Origin: Ahrensia sp.
Lineage (GTDB): Bacteria > Pseudomonadota > Alphaproteobacteria > Rhizobiales > Rhizobiaceae
Direction: 5' to 3'
Length of the DNA: 6,257 nt
Assembly: GCA_003233475.1 (NCBI GenBank)
Contig: QILU01000164.1
Coordinates: 1-6,257 of the forward strand
This document shows positions 1 through 5,895 of the stretch, piece after piece. The position numbers and the translations under genes were made by a program. Position 1 is the stretch's first letter. Each line of letters begins with the position of its first letter. Under the pieces are notes generated by a model. The model saw only the letters and a list, made by a program, of their open reading frames with translations. It searched no databases and was not told the DNA's origin.

Positions 1-713
1 TGTTCATGGTGGATTGTATCGCCAGCCTTGGATGTGATTATTATGAGATGGATGCATGGGGGGTGGATGTCACCGTGGCCGCCTGTCAAAAGGGATTGAT
101 GACCCCGGCGGGGTTGGGTTTTGTCTTTTATAATGAAAAGGCTGAACAGGCCCGCAAGCGCACCCGCCCTGGATATTACTGGGATTGGATACCCCGCTCT
201 CACCCGGAAGAATTTTATCAGCAATTTGCCGGCACAGCCCCAACCCACCACCTGTTCGGATTGCGGGAAGCCCTTGATATTCTGGTCCATGAGGAGGGAG
301 TGGAAAACGCCTGGGCCCGCCATAATAAAACAATTGCTAGCGCTGTTTGGGCAGCAGTTGATGCCTGGAGCGAAAAAGGGGAAATTCACATGAACATTCC
401 TGATTCAAAAATCAGAACAACAGCAGTAACAACTGTAGCAACCGGAAAAGAAGACGCCAAAGTTTTACGTAAATGGTGTGAAGATGAAGCTGGAATGACC
501 CTTGGTATTGGCCTTGGGTTCGGCGAACCGGGGTCAAAAGAATACAACCGCCATTTTCGTATCGGCCATATGGGGCATCAAAATGTACCGATGATTATGG
601 GGGTTTTGGGAACGATTGACTGCGGCCTGAAAGCCTTGAATATTTCCCATGGCGGTGGTGCTCTGACCGCAGCTTCGCTTGCCCTGTCTCAACATTCAGG
701 AACCACACCATGA
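1..713 (+). CDS. PLP-dependent class V aminotransferase (alanine/serine-glyoxylate aminotransferase-like), 5' end missing
   Basis: C-terminal part, about 236 residues, of a fold-type I class V aminotransferase; the frame is open through the left edge, so the true start lies outside, and family members run to roughly 390-400 residues. Numbering from the Met codon at 6: Asp3 of VDCIASLG fits the acid that pairs with the PLP pyridine nitrogen, Lys29 of CQKGLMTP is the expected Schiff-base lysine, GTAPTHHLFGLREAL (76-90) is a typical active-site segment, and Arg185 of FRIGHMG fits the substrate-carboxylate arginine. The RIGHMG motif and following helix resemble alanine-glyoxylate, serine-glyoxylate and pyridoxamine-pyruvate aminotransferases. 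The real substrate cannot be told from this fragment. Cys replaces the commoner small residue in both VDCIAS and ACQKG. The gene ends 107 bp before deoC on the same strand, and no hairpin terminator is visible, so read-through is possible. The family is confident; the specificity is open. Confidence 0.9.
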   Translation, partial: FMVDCIASLGCDYYEMDAWGVDVTVAACQKGLMTPAGLGFVFYNEKAEQARKRTRPGYYWDWIPRSHPEEFYQQFAGTAPTHHLFGLREALDILVHEEGVENAWARHNKTIASAVWAAVDAWSEKGEIHMNIPDSKIRTTAVTTVATGKEDAKVLRKWCEDEAGMTLGIGLGFGEPGSKEYNRHFRIGHMGHQNVPMIMGVLGTIDCGLKALNISHGGGALTAASLALSQHSGTTP

Positions 714-727
714 CGTGCGCACAACCC

Positions 728-756
728 TTTCCCAGCGGCTAAGCGCGTTCTATACT
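728..756 (+). promoter_or_regulatory. Candidate promoter for the deoC-ALDH16 operon
   Basis: TATACT at 751-756 matches the -10 consensus well. The hexamer 17 bp upstream, TTTCCC at 728-733, is a poor -35 element. Transcription would begin near 763, inside the ATTG/CAAT cluster. This is the only plausible -10 I found in the gap before deoC. Use of an activator, or transcription from the upstream aminotransferase gene, is equally possible. Confidence 0.3.
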
Positions 757-759
757 GAT

Positions 760-788
760 ATTGTAGGCACCAATAAATTGTATCCAAT
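760..788. promoter_or_regulatory. Putative operator: alternating ATTG/CAAT half-sites upstream of deoC
   Basis: The segment contains ATTG (760-763), CAAT (771-774), ATTG (777-780) and CAAT (785-788). The last two form ATTGTATCCAAT, a 12-bp near-palindrome. As I remember it, this differs by one base from the VanR operator ATTGGATCCAAT of Caulobacter and by one from the ATTGTATACAAT type used by several GntR/FCD regulators. It lies just downstream of the candidate -10 box and 33 bp before the deoC ATG, where a repressor would block transcription. No regulator gene lies in the window, so the binding protein is unknown. Confidence 0.35.
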
Positions 789-820
789 TGCGTAGTAAGA
801 CGAAGGTTCAAGAAACAATT

Positions 821-1813
821 ATGGAAAATTTGGCGTCTGACAGTCCGGCACAACTTCCCAATCACCCCGGACGCAATCCGGGCCTTGATTTTGATTTGGG
901 TTTTATCAAAAGTCAAAAGGCCAACAAAAGCGCCATTGAAAGGCGTTGTACGGCCCTTGGCGGGCGCAGAACGGTCAAGAAAGAACATCAAGCCGCTTGG
1001 TTGTTAAAAGCGGTTTCCTGCATGGACTTAACCACCCTTTCCGGCGACGACACCCCGGCGCGGGTGCGGCGTCTTTGTGCCAAGGCAAAACATCCCGTTT
1101 CCGCAAAATTGACCTCCGCTCTGGGCGTTGAAACCCTGCATCTCACCACCGGCGCAATCTGCGTTTATCACGAGATGATACCCACTGCCGTTCAGGCGCT
1201 TGCTGGTACGGGCATTCCTGTGGCCGCGGTATCCACTGGTTTTCCTGCTGGCCTCACACCCCACCGTCTGAAGTTGATGGAAATTAAAGATTCTGTTGCT
1301 GCCGGGGCGAGTGAAATCGACATCGTAATTTCCCGCCGTCATGTTCTCACTGGAGACTGGCGCGCGCTCTATGAAGAAATGTGCGAATACCGTGAGGCCT
1401 GTGGCAAGGCGCATATCAAAGCCATTTTGGCCACCGGAGAATTGGGTACATTGAGAAATGTCGCCCGGGCTTCATGGGTGTGTATGATGGCTGGTGCCGA
1501 TTTCATCAAAACTTCAACAGGAAAAGAAGGGGTCAACGCCACCCTGCCTTTCACTTTGGTAATGCTGCGCGCCATTCGTGCTTATTATGAACAAACCGGC
1601 TGCCGTATCGGATACAAACCCGCCGGAGGAATTTCCAAAGCGAAGGAATGCCTTGGATACCTTTTTCTCATCAAAGAAGAGTTGGGAGACCACTGGCTGT
1701 CACCCGAACTTTTTCGCTTTGGCGCCTCGTCACTTTTAGGCGATATTGAACGCCAGTTGGAACACCATGTTACCGGCGCGTATTCTGCCACAAACCGCCA
1801 CGCGCTTGCCTGA
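821..1813 (+). CDS. deoC: Deoxyribose-phosphate aldolase, animal-type DERA (EC 4.1.2.4)
   Basis: A cytosolic class I aldolase of 330 residues that splits 2-deoxy-D-ribose-5-phosphate into glyceraldehyde-3-phosphate and acetaldehyde, the last step of deoxynucleoside catabolism. Numbering from the ATG: RRTVKKE (49-55) and MDLTTLSGDDT (68-78) open the conserved region; Cys114 lies in GAICVY; Asp167 in EIDIVI is the proton-relay acid; Lys230 in FIKTSTGK is the Schiff-base lysine; Lys266 in GYKPAGG is the second active-site lysine. The two lysines are 36 residues apart, as in human DERA. The length and the N-terminal segment match human DERA (about 318 residues) much better than E. coli DeoC (259). 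I chose ATG 821 over the in-frame TTG at 788 because the TTG lies inside the putative operator and adds nothing conserved; the ribosome binding site is weak (AAGAAA at 810-815). The ALDH gene starts 12 bp after the stop, indicating one operon. Confidence 0.96.
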   Translation: MENLASDSPAQLPNHPGRNPGLDFDLGFIKSQKANKSAIERRCTALGGRRTVKKEHQAAWLLKAVSCMDLTTLSGDDTPARVRRLCAKAKHPVSAKLTSALGVETLHLTTGAICVYHEMIPTAVQALAGTGIPVAAVSTGFPAGLTPHRLKLMEIKDSVAAGASEIDIVISRRHVLTGDWRALYEEMCEYREACGKAHIKAILATGELGTLRNVARASWVCMMAGADFIKTSTGKEGVNATLPFTLVMLRAIRAYYEQTGCRIGYKPAGGISKAKECLGYLFLIKEELGDHWLSPELFRFGASSLLGDIERQLEHHVTGAYSATNRHALA

Positions 1814-1825
1814 TCGGAACGCATT

Positions 1826-4195
1826 ATGGACGTCATGAAAGCATTTGAAACCATGGAATATGGGCCATCCCCTGAAAGCGACAGCGAAGCCAAAAATTGG
1901 CTCGCTGATCACGGGGGAAAGTTTGGTCATTTCATCAATGGCGGCTTCACCAAGCCTCGAAAATTATTTATCACCAGAAATCCCGCCACCGGGAAAAAAT
2001 TGGCGCAGATTTCCCACGGGTCCAAAAAAGATGTGGATGCGGCGGTGAATGCGGCCCGTTCCGCCCAGCCAGATTGGGAAAAGCTCGGTGGTCCGGGCCG
2101 GGCGCGATTGCTTTATTCCATCGCTCGCCTTGTGCAAAAAAACAGCCGTCTTCTGGCGGTGCTGGAAACGCTGGACAATGGTAAACCCATTCGCGAAACC
2201 CGCGATATTGATATTCCCTTGGTTGCCCGTCATTTTTATTACCATGCCGGTTGGGCCCAATTACTGGAAAAAGAATTTCCTGATCATCAGGCCATCGGCG
2301 TTGCCGGACAGGTTATCCCGTGGAATTTCCCACTGCTCATGCTGTCCTGGAAAGTTGCCCCTGCGTTGGCGGCGGGCAATACGGTGGTGCTTAAACCCGC
2401 AGAATTTACTTCGCTCACGGCCCTTTGTTTCGCCGAACTTTGCCAGCAGGCCGGTCTGCCAAAAGGGGTGTTAAACATTGTGACTGGGGAAGGGGAAACC
2501 GGCGCGCTGATAACCGGACACCGAAAAATCGACAAAGTCGCTTTCACCGGATCCTCCGAAGTTGGTCGCAAAATTCGCCATCAAACCGCCGGGCAGGAAA
2601 AAAAACTGACTCTCGAATTGGGTGGAAAATCCCCTTATATCGTGTTCGATGATGCGGATTTAGACAGCGCTGTGGAAGGTCTCGTTGAAGGCATTTGGTT
2701 TAATCAGGGGCAGGTTTGTTGCGCCGGTTCGCGCCTGTTGATGCAGGAAAGCATTGCTGAAGAACTGACTGGAAAAATTAAAGTGCGAATGGAAAAACTT
2801 CGCGTCGGCGACCCCATGGATAAGTCCATTGATATGGGAGCCATCATTGACCCCACCCAGTTGAATACAATTTCAAAACTGGTCAAAGCGGGCGTAAAAG
2901 AAGGCGCTACACTGTATCAGCCATCCACGCAGCTCCCGAAGCAAGGCTGTTATTATCCTCCAACCCTTTTGCTTGATACACAGCCCGCAATGGCAGTGGT
3001 GCAGGGGGAAATTTTTGGCCCTGTGCTGGTTTCCATGACATTTAGAACCCCGGCAGAAGCGGTGCAATTGGCCAACAATACCCGCTATGGGCTGGCGGCC
3101 AGTATCTGGACAGAAAACGTCAATCTTGCCCTCGATATCGCGCCAAAGATCAAGGCCGGTATCGTTTGGATCAACTCCTCCAATCTGCTTGATGCGGCGG
3201 CAGGGTTTGGCGGCTACCGGGAGAGCGGGTTTGGCCGCGAAGGGGGCAGGGAAGGAATGTTCGAATATCTCAAACCCAAATATTTGGGCAAACTTGCACC
3301 CTTATCGATCGCCAAAAAAACCAAATCCAAAAAAGCGGCAACAGCTTCCGCTGTTCCCATAGATCGAACCAGAAAACTATATATTGGTGGCAAACAATCC
3401 CGCCCGGATGGTGGCTATGACCGCCCGGTGATTGGGGTTTCAAATACTGTGATCGGGCAGGTGGGTGAAGGCAACCGCAAGGATATTCGCAACGCTGTGG
3501 AAGCCGCCGGGGGCGCGTCAAAATGGGCGGAAAATTCTGGCCATGGCCGTGCTCAGGTGTTGTATTACATGGCGGAAAACCTCTCTGCCCGCGCCGATGA
3601 ATTTGCAAAAATTCTGCAAGATATGACCGGCACAAAGTTAGCAAAAAAGGAAGTTGATTGCGCCATAGACCGCCTGTTCACCTATGCGGCATGGGCCGAT
3701 AAATATGATGGCGCGGTTCATCAGGTGCCTATCCGTGGTGTGGCACTGGCCATGAATGAACCTGTCGGGGTGATTGGTATTTCATGCCCGGACACTGCCC
3801 CTCTACTGTCGTTCATTTCGCTCGTGGCACCGGCAATTGCGTTGGGAAATTCAGTGGTGGCGCTGCCATCTGAATTGCACCCGCTCGCGGCAACCGATCT
3901 CTATCAGGTGTTGGAAACTTCAGACCTGCCCGCAGGAGTGATAAATATCGTAACCGGAGCGCACGCGCCCTTGTGCAAAACTCTCGCAGAACATGCGGGT
4001 GTGGACGCCCTGTGGCATTTTTCCGATGATGCCCTCACGGCTGACATAGAGCGCGCTTCCATCATCAATCTAAAACAAACTTGGGTAAGTGCCGAGCAAT
4101 CGCGTGACTGGTTTAATGAAAATCAAAGCGCCGGAAAAGAGTTCCTGCGCCATGCCTCACAGGTGAAAAATATCTGGATACCCTACGGGGAATAG
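1826..4195 (+). CDS. Two-domain aldehyde dehydrogenase of the ALDH16 family
   Basis: A soluble 789-residue NAD(P)-dependent aldehyde dehydrogenase. The N-terminal domain (about 1-487) is complete: Asn167 in PWNFP, Lys190 in LKPAE, TGSSEVG (241-247) for cofactor binding, the general base Glu264 in LELGGKSP, the nucleophile Cys298 in GQVCCAGSR, and Glu395 in EIFGPV. A lysine-rich linker (KKTKSKK, 497-503) leads to a second, shortened ALDH domain (about 516-789) that repeats the Rossmann half but lacks the Asn, Lys, Glu and Cys residues and ends in IWIPYGE. This layout, the opening MEYGPSPES and the closing residues match the ALDH16 family; human ALDH16A1 has a similar plan but has lost the catalytic cysteine, which is retained here. 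ATG 1826 follows GGA (1816-1818) at 7 bp; ATG 1835 is an alternative that also keeps the conserved start. Position 12 bp after deoC suggests acetaldehyde as the natural substrate. That is inference; the family assignment is firm. Confidence 0.95.
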   Translation: MDVMKAFETMEYGPSPESDSEAKNWLADHGGKFGHFINGGFTKPRKLFITRNPATGKKLAQISHGSKKDVDAAVNAARSAQPDWEKLGGPGRARLLYSIARLVQKNSRLLAVLETLDNGKPIRETRDIDIPLVARHFYYHAGWAQLLEKEFPDHQAIGVAGQVIPWNFPLLMLSWKVAPALAAGNTVVLKPAEFTSLTALCFAELCQQAGLPKGVLNIVTGEGETGALITGHRKIDKVAFTGSSEVGRKIRHQTAGQEKKLTLELGGKSPYIVFDDADLDSAVEGLVEGIWFNQGQVCCAGSRLLMQESIAEELTGKIKVRMEKLRVGDPMDKSIDMGAIIDPTQLNTISKLVKAGVKEGATLYQPSTQLPKQGCYYPPTLLLDTQPAMAVVQGEIFGPVLVSMTFRTPAEAVQLANNTRYGLAASIWTENVNLALDIAPKIKAGIVWINSSNLLDAAAGFGGYRESGFGREGGREGMFEYLKPKYLGKLAPLSIAKKTKSKKAATASAVPIDRTRKLYIGGKQSRPDGGYDRPVIGVSNTVIGQVGEGNRKDIRNAVEAAGGASKWAENSGHGRAQVLYYMAENLSARADEFAKILQDMTGTKLAKKEVDCAIDRLFTYAAWADKYDGAVHQVPIRGVALAMNEPVGVIGISCPDTAPLLSFISLVAPAIALGNSVVALPSELHPLAATDLYQVLETSDLPAGVINIVTGAHAPLCKTLAEHAGVDALWHFSDDALTADIERASIINLKQTWVSAEQSRDWFNENQSAGKEFLRHASQVKNIWIPYGE
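3371..4195 (+). other. Degenerate second ALDH domain (pseudo-ALDH) within the ALDH16 gene
   Basis: Residues 516-789 are an internal homologue of the N-terminal domain. KLYIGGK parallels HFINGG; RKDIRNAVEAA parallels KKDVDAAVNAA; VAPAIALGNSVVALPSE parallels VAPALAAGNTVVLKPAE; LPAGVINIVTG parallels LPKGVLNIVTG. PWNFP has become CPDTAP, the cofactor-binding Lys190 has become Leu, and the whole catalytic Cys/Glu half is absent. The domain therefore cannot catalyse oxidation by itself. In ALDH16 proteins such a domain is thought to have a structural or assembly role. Confidence 0.88.
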
Positions 4196-4208
4196 CAATC
4201 ACCTTTTT

Positions 4209-4282
4209 TGGCTGGGGAACCTGGATTCGAACCAGGACTGACGGAGTCAGAGTCCGTAGGTCTACCGTTAACCTATTCCCCA
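4209..4282 (-). tRNA. tRNA-Gln (anticodon CUG)
   Basis: The minus strand folds as a 74-nt cloverleaf with an encoded CCA end. The acceptor stem pairs TGGGGAA with TTCCCCA, followed by discriminator G and CCA (4209-4211). The D arm has a GGT/ACC stem with GG in the loop. The anticodon stem ACGGA/TCCGT carries the loop CTCTGAC, giving anticodon CTG (4248-4250), which reads CAG. The T arm is CCTGG/CCAGG around TTCGAAT. The acceptor stem starting with T·A and the sequence overall resemble E. coli tRNA-Gln. It is convergent with the ALDH16 gene, whose stop codon is 13 bp away, and divergent from ppx. No clear terminator hairpin follows it. Confidence 0.97.
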
Positions 4283-4295
4283 ATCGGGTGGTGGC

Positions 4296-4324
4296 TTGGT
4301 AGTCAGTCATGGGGTTTTGGTCAA
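4296..4324 (-). promoter_or_regulatory. Probable promoter of tRNA-Gln
   Basis: Read on the minus strand, CTTGACC (hexamer TTGACC at 4319-4324) is a good alphaproteobacterial-style -35 box. It is followed after exactly 17 bp by TACCAA (4296-4301), a modest -10 box. Transcription would start near 4289, a few bases before the tRNA 5' end at 4282. A second TTGACC lies 17 bp further upstream (4336-4341), but its downstream hexamer (AAAACC) is not a credible -10. Confidence 0.4.
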
Positions 4325-4485
4325 GAGGGAACAGTGGTCAATTATTGAGCTTCGATGTTTGCTTGGTTATTCCTTTGAAAGTCAGCAAAAATTCCCTTTG
4401 TCGTTCACTGGTTAACTGGTAAGCTGTTTGCAACTAGAGACAAAAGCCTGCCCCATGATCGGTATAGATCGCGGTTGATCAGGCG

Positions 4486-4490
4486 AAGGA
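4486..4490 (+). promoter_or_regulatory. Ribosome binding site deciding the GTG start of ppx
   Basis: AAGGA ends 7 bp before GTG 4498, ideal Shine-Dalgarno spacing. It is the strongest such site in the window and supports translation of the long, poorly conserved N-terminal extension of Ppx. The next in-frame Met is far inside the conserved domain (residue 167). Confidence 0.75.
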
Positions 4491-4497
4491 AATACCG

Positions 4498-4842
4498 GTG
4501 TCCGATGCAATTGTGGGGGAAGATTCCCCCAAGCGGCCGGGAAAGAATGCTGATGGTGCGGTTGCAAAAGAGGGGGTTTCCCTTTCGCAGAAGCGCTCAA
4601 AAAACCGACAAGTGCGCAGACCTGCGCGCGATAACAAATCGGAAAACCGCATTCAGGCCGAAAATGAAAACAACAGTTTGCCTGCCCCTGATACTCCTGG
4701 GCAGGTGAGCAATGCTGCTCCTGCCACCCAAAGTTGCCAGGGCGATGGGCGCGCACTTTCACCTGACAATCAAAACTCAGGCGCGACCCGTAAAAGCAAA
4801 AACCGAAGCCAGTATAATGGCAATTCTCATCCCCGCGCGGAT
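4498..4842 (+). other. Low-complexity, probably disordered N-terminal extension of Ppx
   Basis: Residues 1-115 precede the first conserved motif. They are rich in Ser, Asn, Gln, Lys, Arg, Pro and Ala, and contain no Phe, Trp or Tyr before Tyr106. No signal peptide or membrane segment is visible. The composition points to an intrinsically disordered, charged segment, whose role could be binding RNA, polyphosphate or a partner. This is judged by eye, not from a disorder prediction. Confidence 0.7.
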
Positions 4843-5889
4843 GCGTATGCCGCACTGGATCTGGGCACCAACAACTGTCGCCTGCTTGTAGCGGTTCCCC
4901 AACAACCGGGACGTTTCAAAGTGGTGGACGCGTTCTCGCGTATTGTCAGATTAGGGGAAGGGCTGGCCGCCACCGGTCGGTTGAGTGACAAAGCCATGGA
5001 CCGCTCGGTTGAAGCCTTGAAGTCCTGCGCGCTAAAACTGAATGGTCGCAATGTGCGCGGGGTCAGACTAATCGCCACAGAAGCCTGCAGACGGGCACAA
5101 AACGGCGAAGAATTTTTGCAAAGGGTGGAGGAAGAAGCCGGGTTGAAGTTGGAAATTATCGACCGTGAAACCGAGGCAAAACTGGCGGTCGCCGGATGCG
5201 CTTCGCTGGTCGATCGAAAGGCGAAAGGGGTGGTTTTGTTCGACATAGGTGGCGGTTCCTCCGAACTCGCCCTGTTGGATTTAAGGGGCCGCAAACATTA
5301 CGATTTATCGCGCACCATGGTGTCGTGGACGTCCCTGCCACTGGGGGTGGTTACCCTGTCCGAAAAATATGGCGGTGGTAAACAAGTCACCCGTCCGGTA
5401 TTTGAAGCAATGGTAAATGAGGTGGAGGAATTGTTGAATGGGTTTGAAGGGCGTTCAGCCCTGGAGGAAGCATCTTCGCAAGGAGAAATTCACCTGCTTG
5501 GAACTTCCGGTACGGTTACAACCCTGGCCGGAATTCACCTCAAACTGCCCAAATATGACCGCCGTCAGGTGGACGGGGTCTGGATGGGCTCAACAGATGT
5601 GACCGCGATGATCGATGCTCTTGTTGATATGAGTTTTGAAGAACGGGTGGAGAGCCCCTGTATCGGCCACGACCGGGCCGATCTGGTTCTTGCTGGATGC
5701 GCTATTCTCATGGCGATTCAAAACCTTTGGCCCTGCCCGCGTCTGCGGGTTGCGGATAGGGGTTTACGTGAGGGCCTGCTGACCGAAATGATGAACAACG
5801 ACAATGCTTGGCAAAGGCGGCCAAAACGATCAGGGCGTTTTCGTCACCGGCGGGCAAAACCTGCGTCCGATAAACGAACAAAGAACTAA
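4498..5889 (+). CDS. Ppx/GppA family phosphatase (exopolyphosphatase / pppGpp phosphohydrolase)
   Basis: A 463-residue cytosolic enzyme of the ASKHA (actin/Hsp70/sugar kinase) fold that would remove terminal phosphate from polyphosphate and/or convert pppGpp to ppGpp; the sequence does not tell which. Core motifs are the first phosphate loop AALDLGTNNCRLL (118-130), IATEACR (192-198), RETEAKLA (223-230) with Glu226 aligning to general base Glu121 of E. coli PPX, DIGGGSSEL (249-257) with Glu256 aligning to Glu150, LGTSGTVTTLAG (334-345) and ADRGLREGLL (419-428). Only the two ASKHA domains are present (about 115-430); the C-terminal helical/HD-like part of the 513-residue E. coli enzyme is lacking, as is common in alphaproteobacteria. 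Residues 1-115 are a hydrophilic extension, and the tail 440-463 is strongly basic. The GTG start is set by AAGGA 7 bp upstream. rlmE follows after 6 bp, suggesting coupled translation. Confidence 0.93.
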   Translation: MSDAIVGEDSPKRPGKNADGAVAKEGVSLSQKRSKNRQVRRPARDNKSENRIQAENENNSLPAPDTPGQVSNAAPATQSCQGDGRALSPDNQNSGATRKSKNRSQYNGNSHPRADAYAALDLGTNNCRLLVAVPQQPGRFKVVDAFSRIVRLGEGLAATGRLSDKAMDRSVEALKSCALKLNGRNVRGVRLIATEACRRAQNGEEFLQRVEEEAGLKLEIIDRETEAKLAVAGCASLVDRKAKGVVLFDIGGGSSELALLDLRGRKHYDLSRTMVSWTSLPLGVVTLSEKYGGGKQVTRPVFEAMVNEVEELLNGFEGRSALEEASSQGEIHLLGTSGTVTTLAGIHLKLPKYDRRQVDGVWMGSTDVTAMIDALVDMSFEERVESPCIGHDRADLVLAGCAILMAIQNLWPCPRLRVADRGLREGLLTEMMNNDNAWQRRPKRSGRFRHRRAKPASDKRTKN

Positions 5890-5895
5890 AGCGCG

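Larger units (their letters stand above)
4283..4497. other. Divergent intergenic region between tRNA-Gln and ppx
   Basis: These 215 bp separate divergent genes and should contain promoters in both directions. The tRNA promoter candidate is at the left end. For ppx I see no convincing -35/-10 pair; TATAGA (4463-4468) is a possible -10 without a good partner. The region also holds a tandem octamer (ACTGGTTA, ACTGGTAA; 4407-4422) and three GATC sites exactly 10 bp apart (4457, 4467, 4477). No conserved coding sequence is visible. Confidence 0.6.

Noticed and set aside
788..820. In-frame TTG at 788 as the deoC start, adding 11 residues
   Set aside because: It lies within the putative operator, lacks a ribosome binding site, and the added residues match nothing in the family. 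ATG 821 is the better choice, although its own Shine-Dalgarno sequence is weak.
3371..4195. A frameshifted or broken second aldehyde dehydrogenase gene
   Set aside because: The frame is continuous from the first domain, and the shortened second domain with its IWIPYGE end is the normal ALDH16 arrangement, not decay.
4181..4209. Rho-independent terminator for ALDH16 (CCCTACGGG followed by TTTTTT at 4204-4209)
   Set aside because: The stem is only 3 bp and the T-run begins 14 bases after it, so this does not meet the usual form of an intrinsic terminator.
4209..4282. tRNA-Gln as an integration site of a genomic island
   Set aside because: No integrase, no repeat of the tRNA 3' end, and housekeeping or metabolic genes on both sides. 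Only a 9-bp match to the 5' end exists.
4412..4855. 147-codon open frame on the minus strand opposite the Ppx N-terminal extension
   Set aside because: Its translation is rich in His, Cys and Pro without any family motif, and the plus strand has a strong ribosome binding site and continues into a conserved enzyme.
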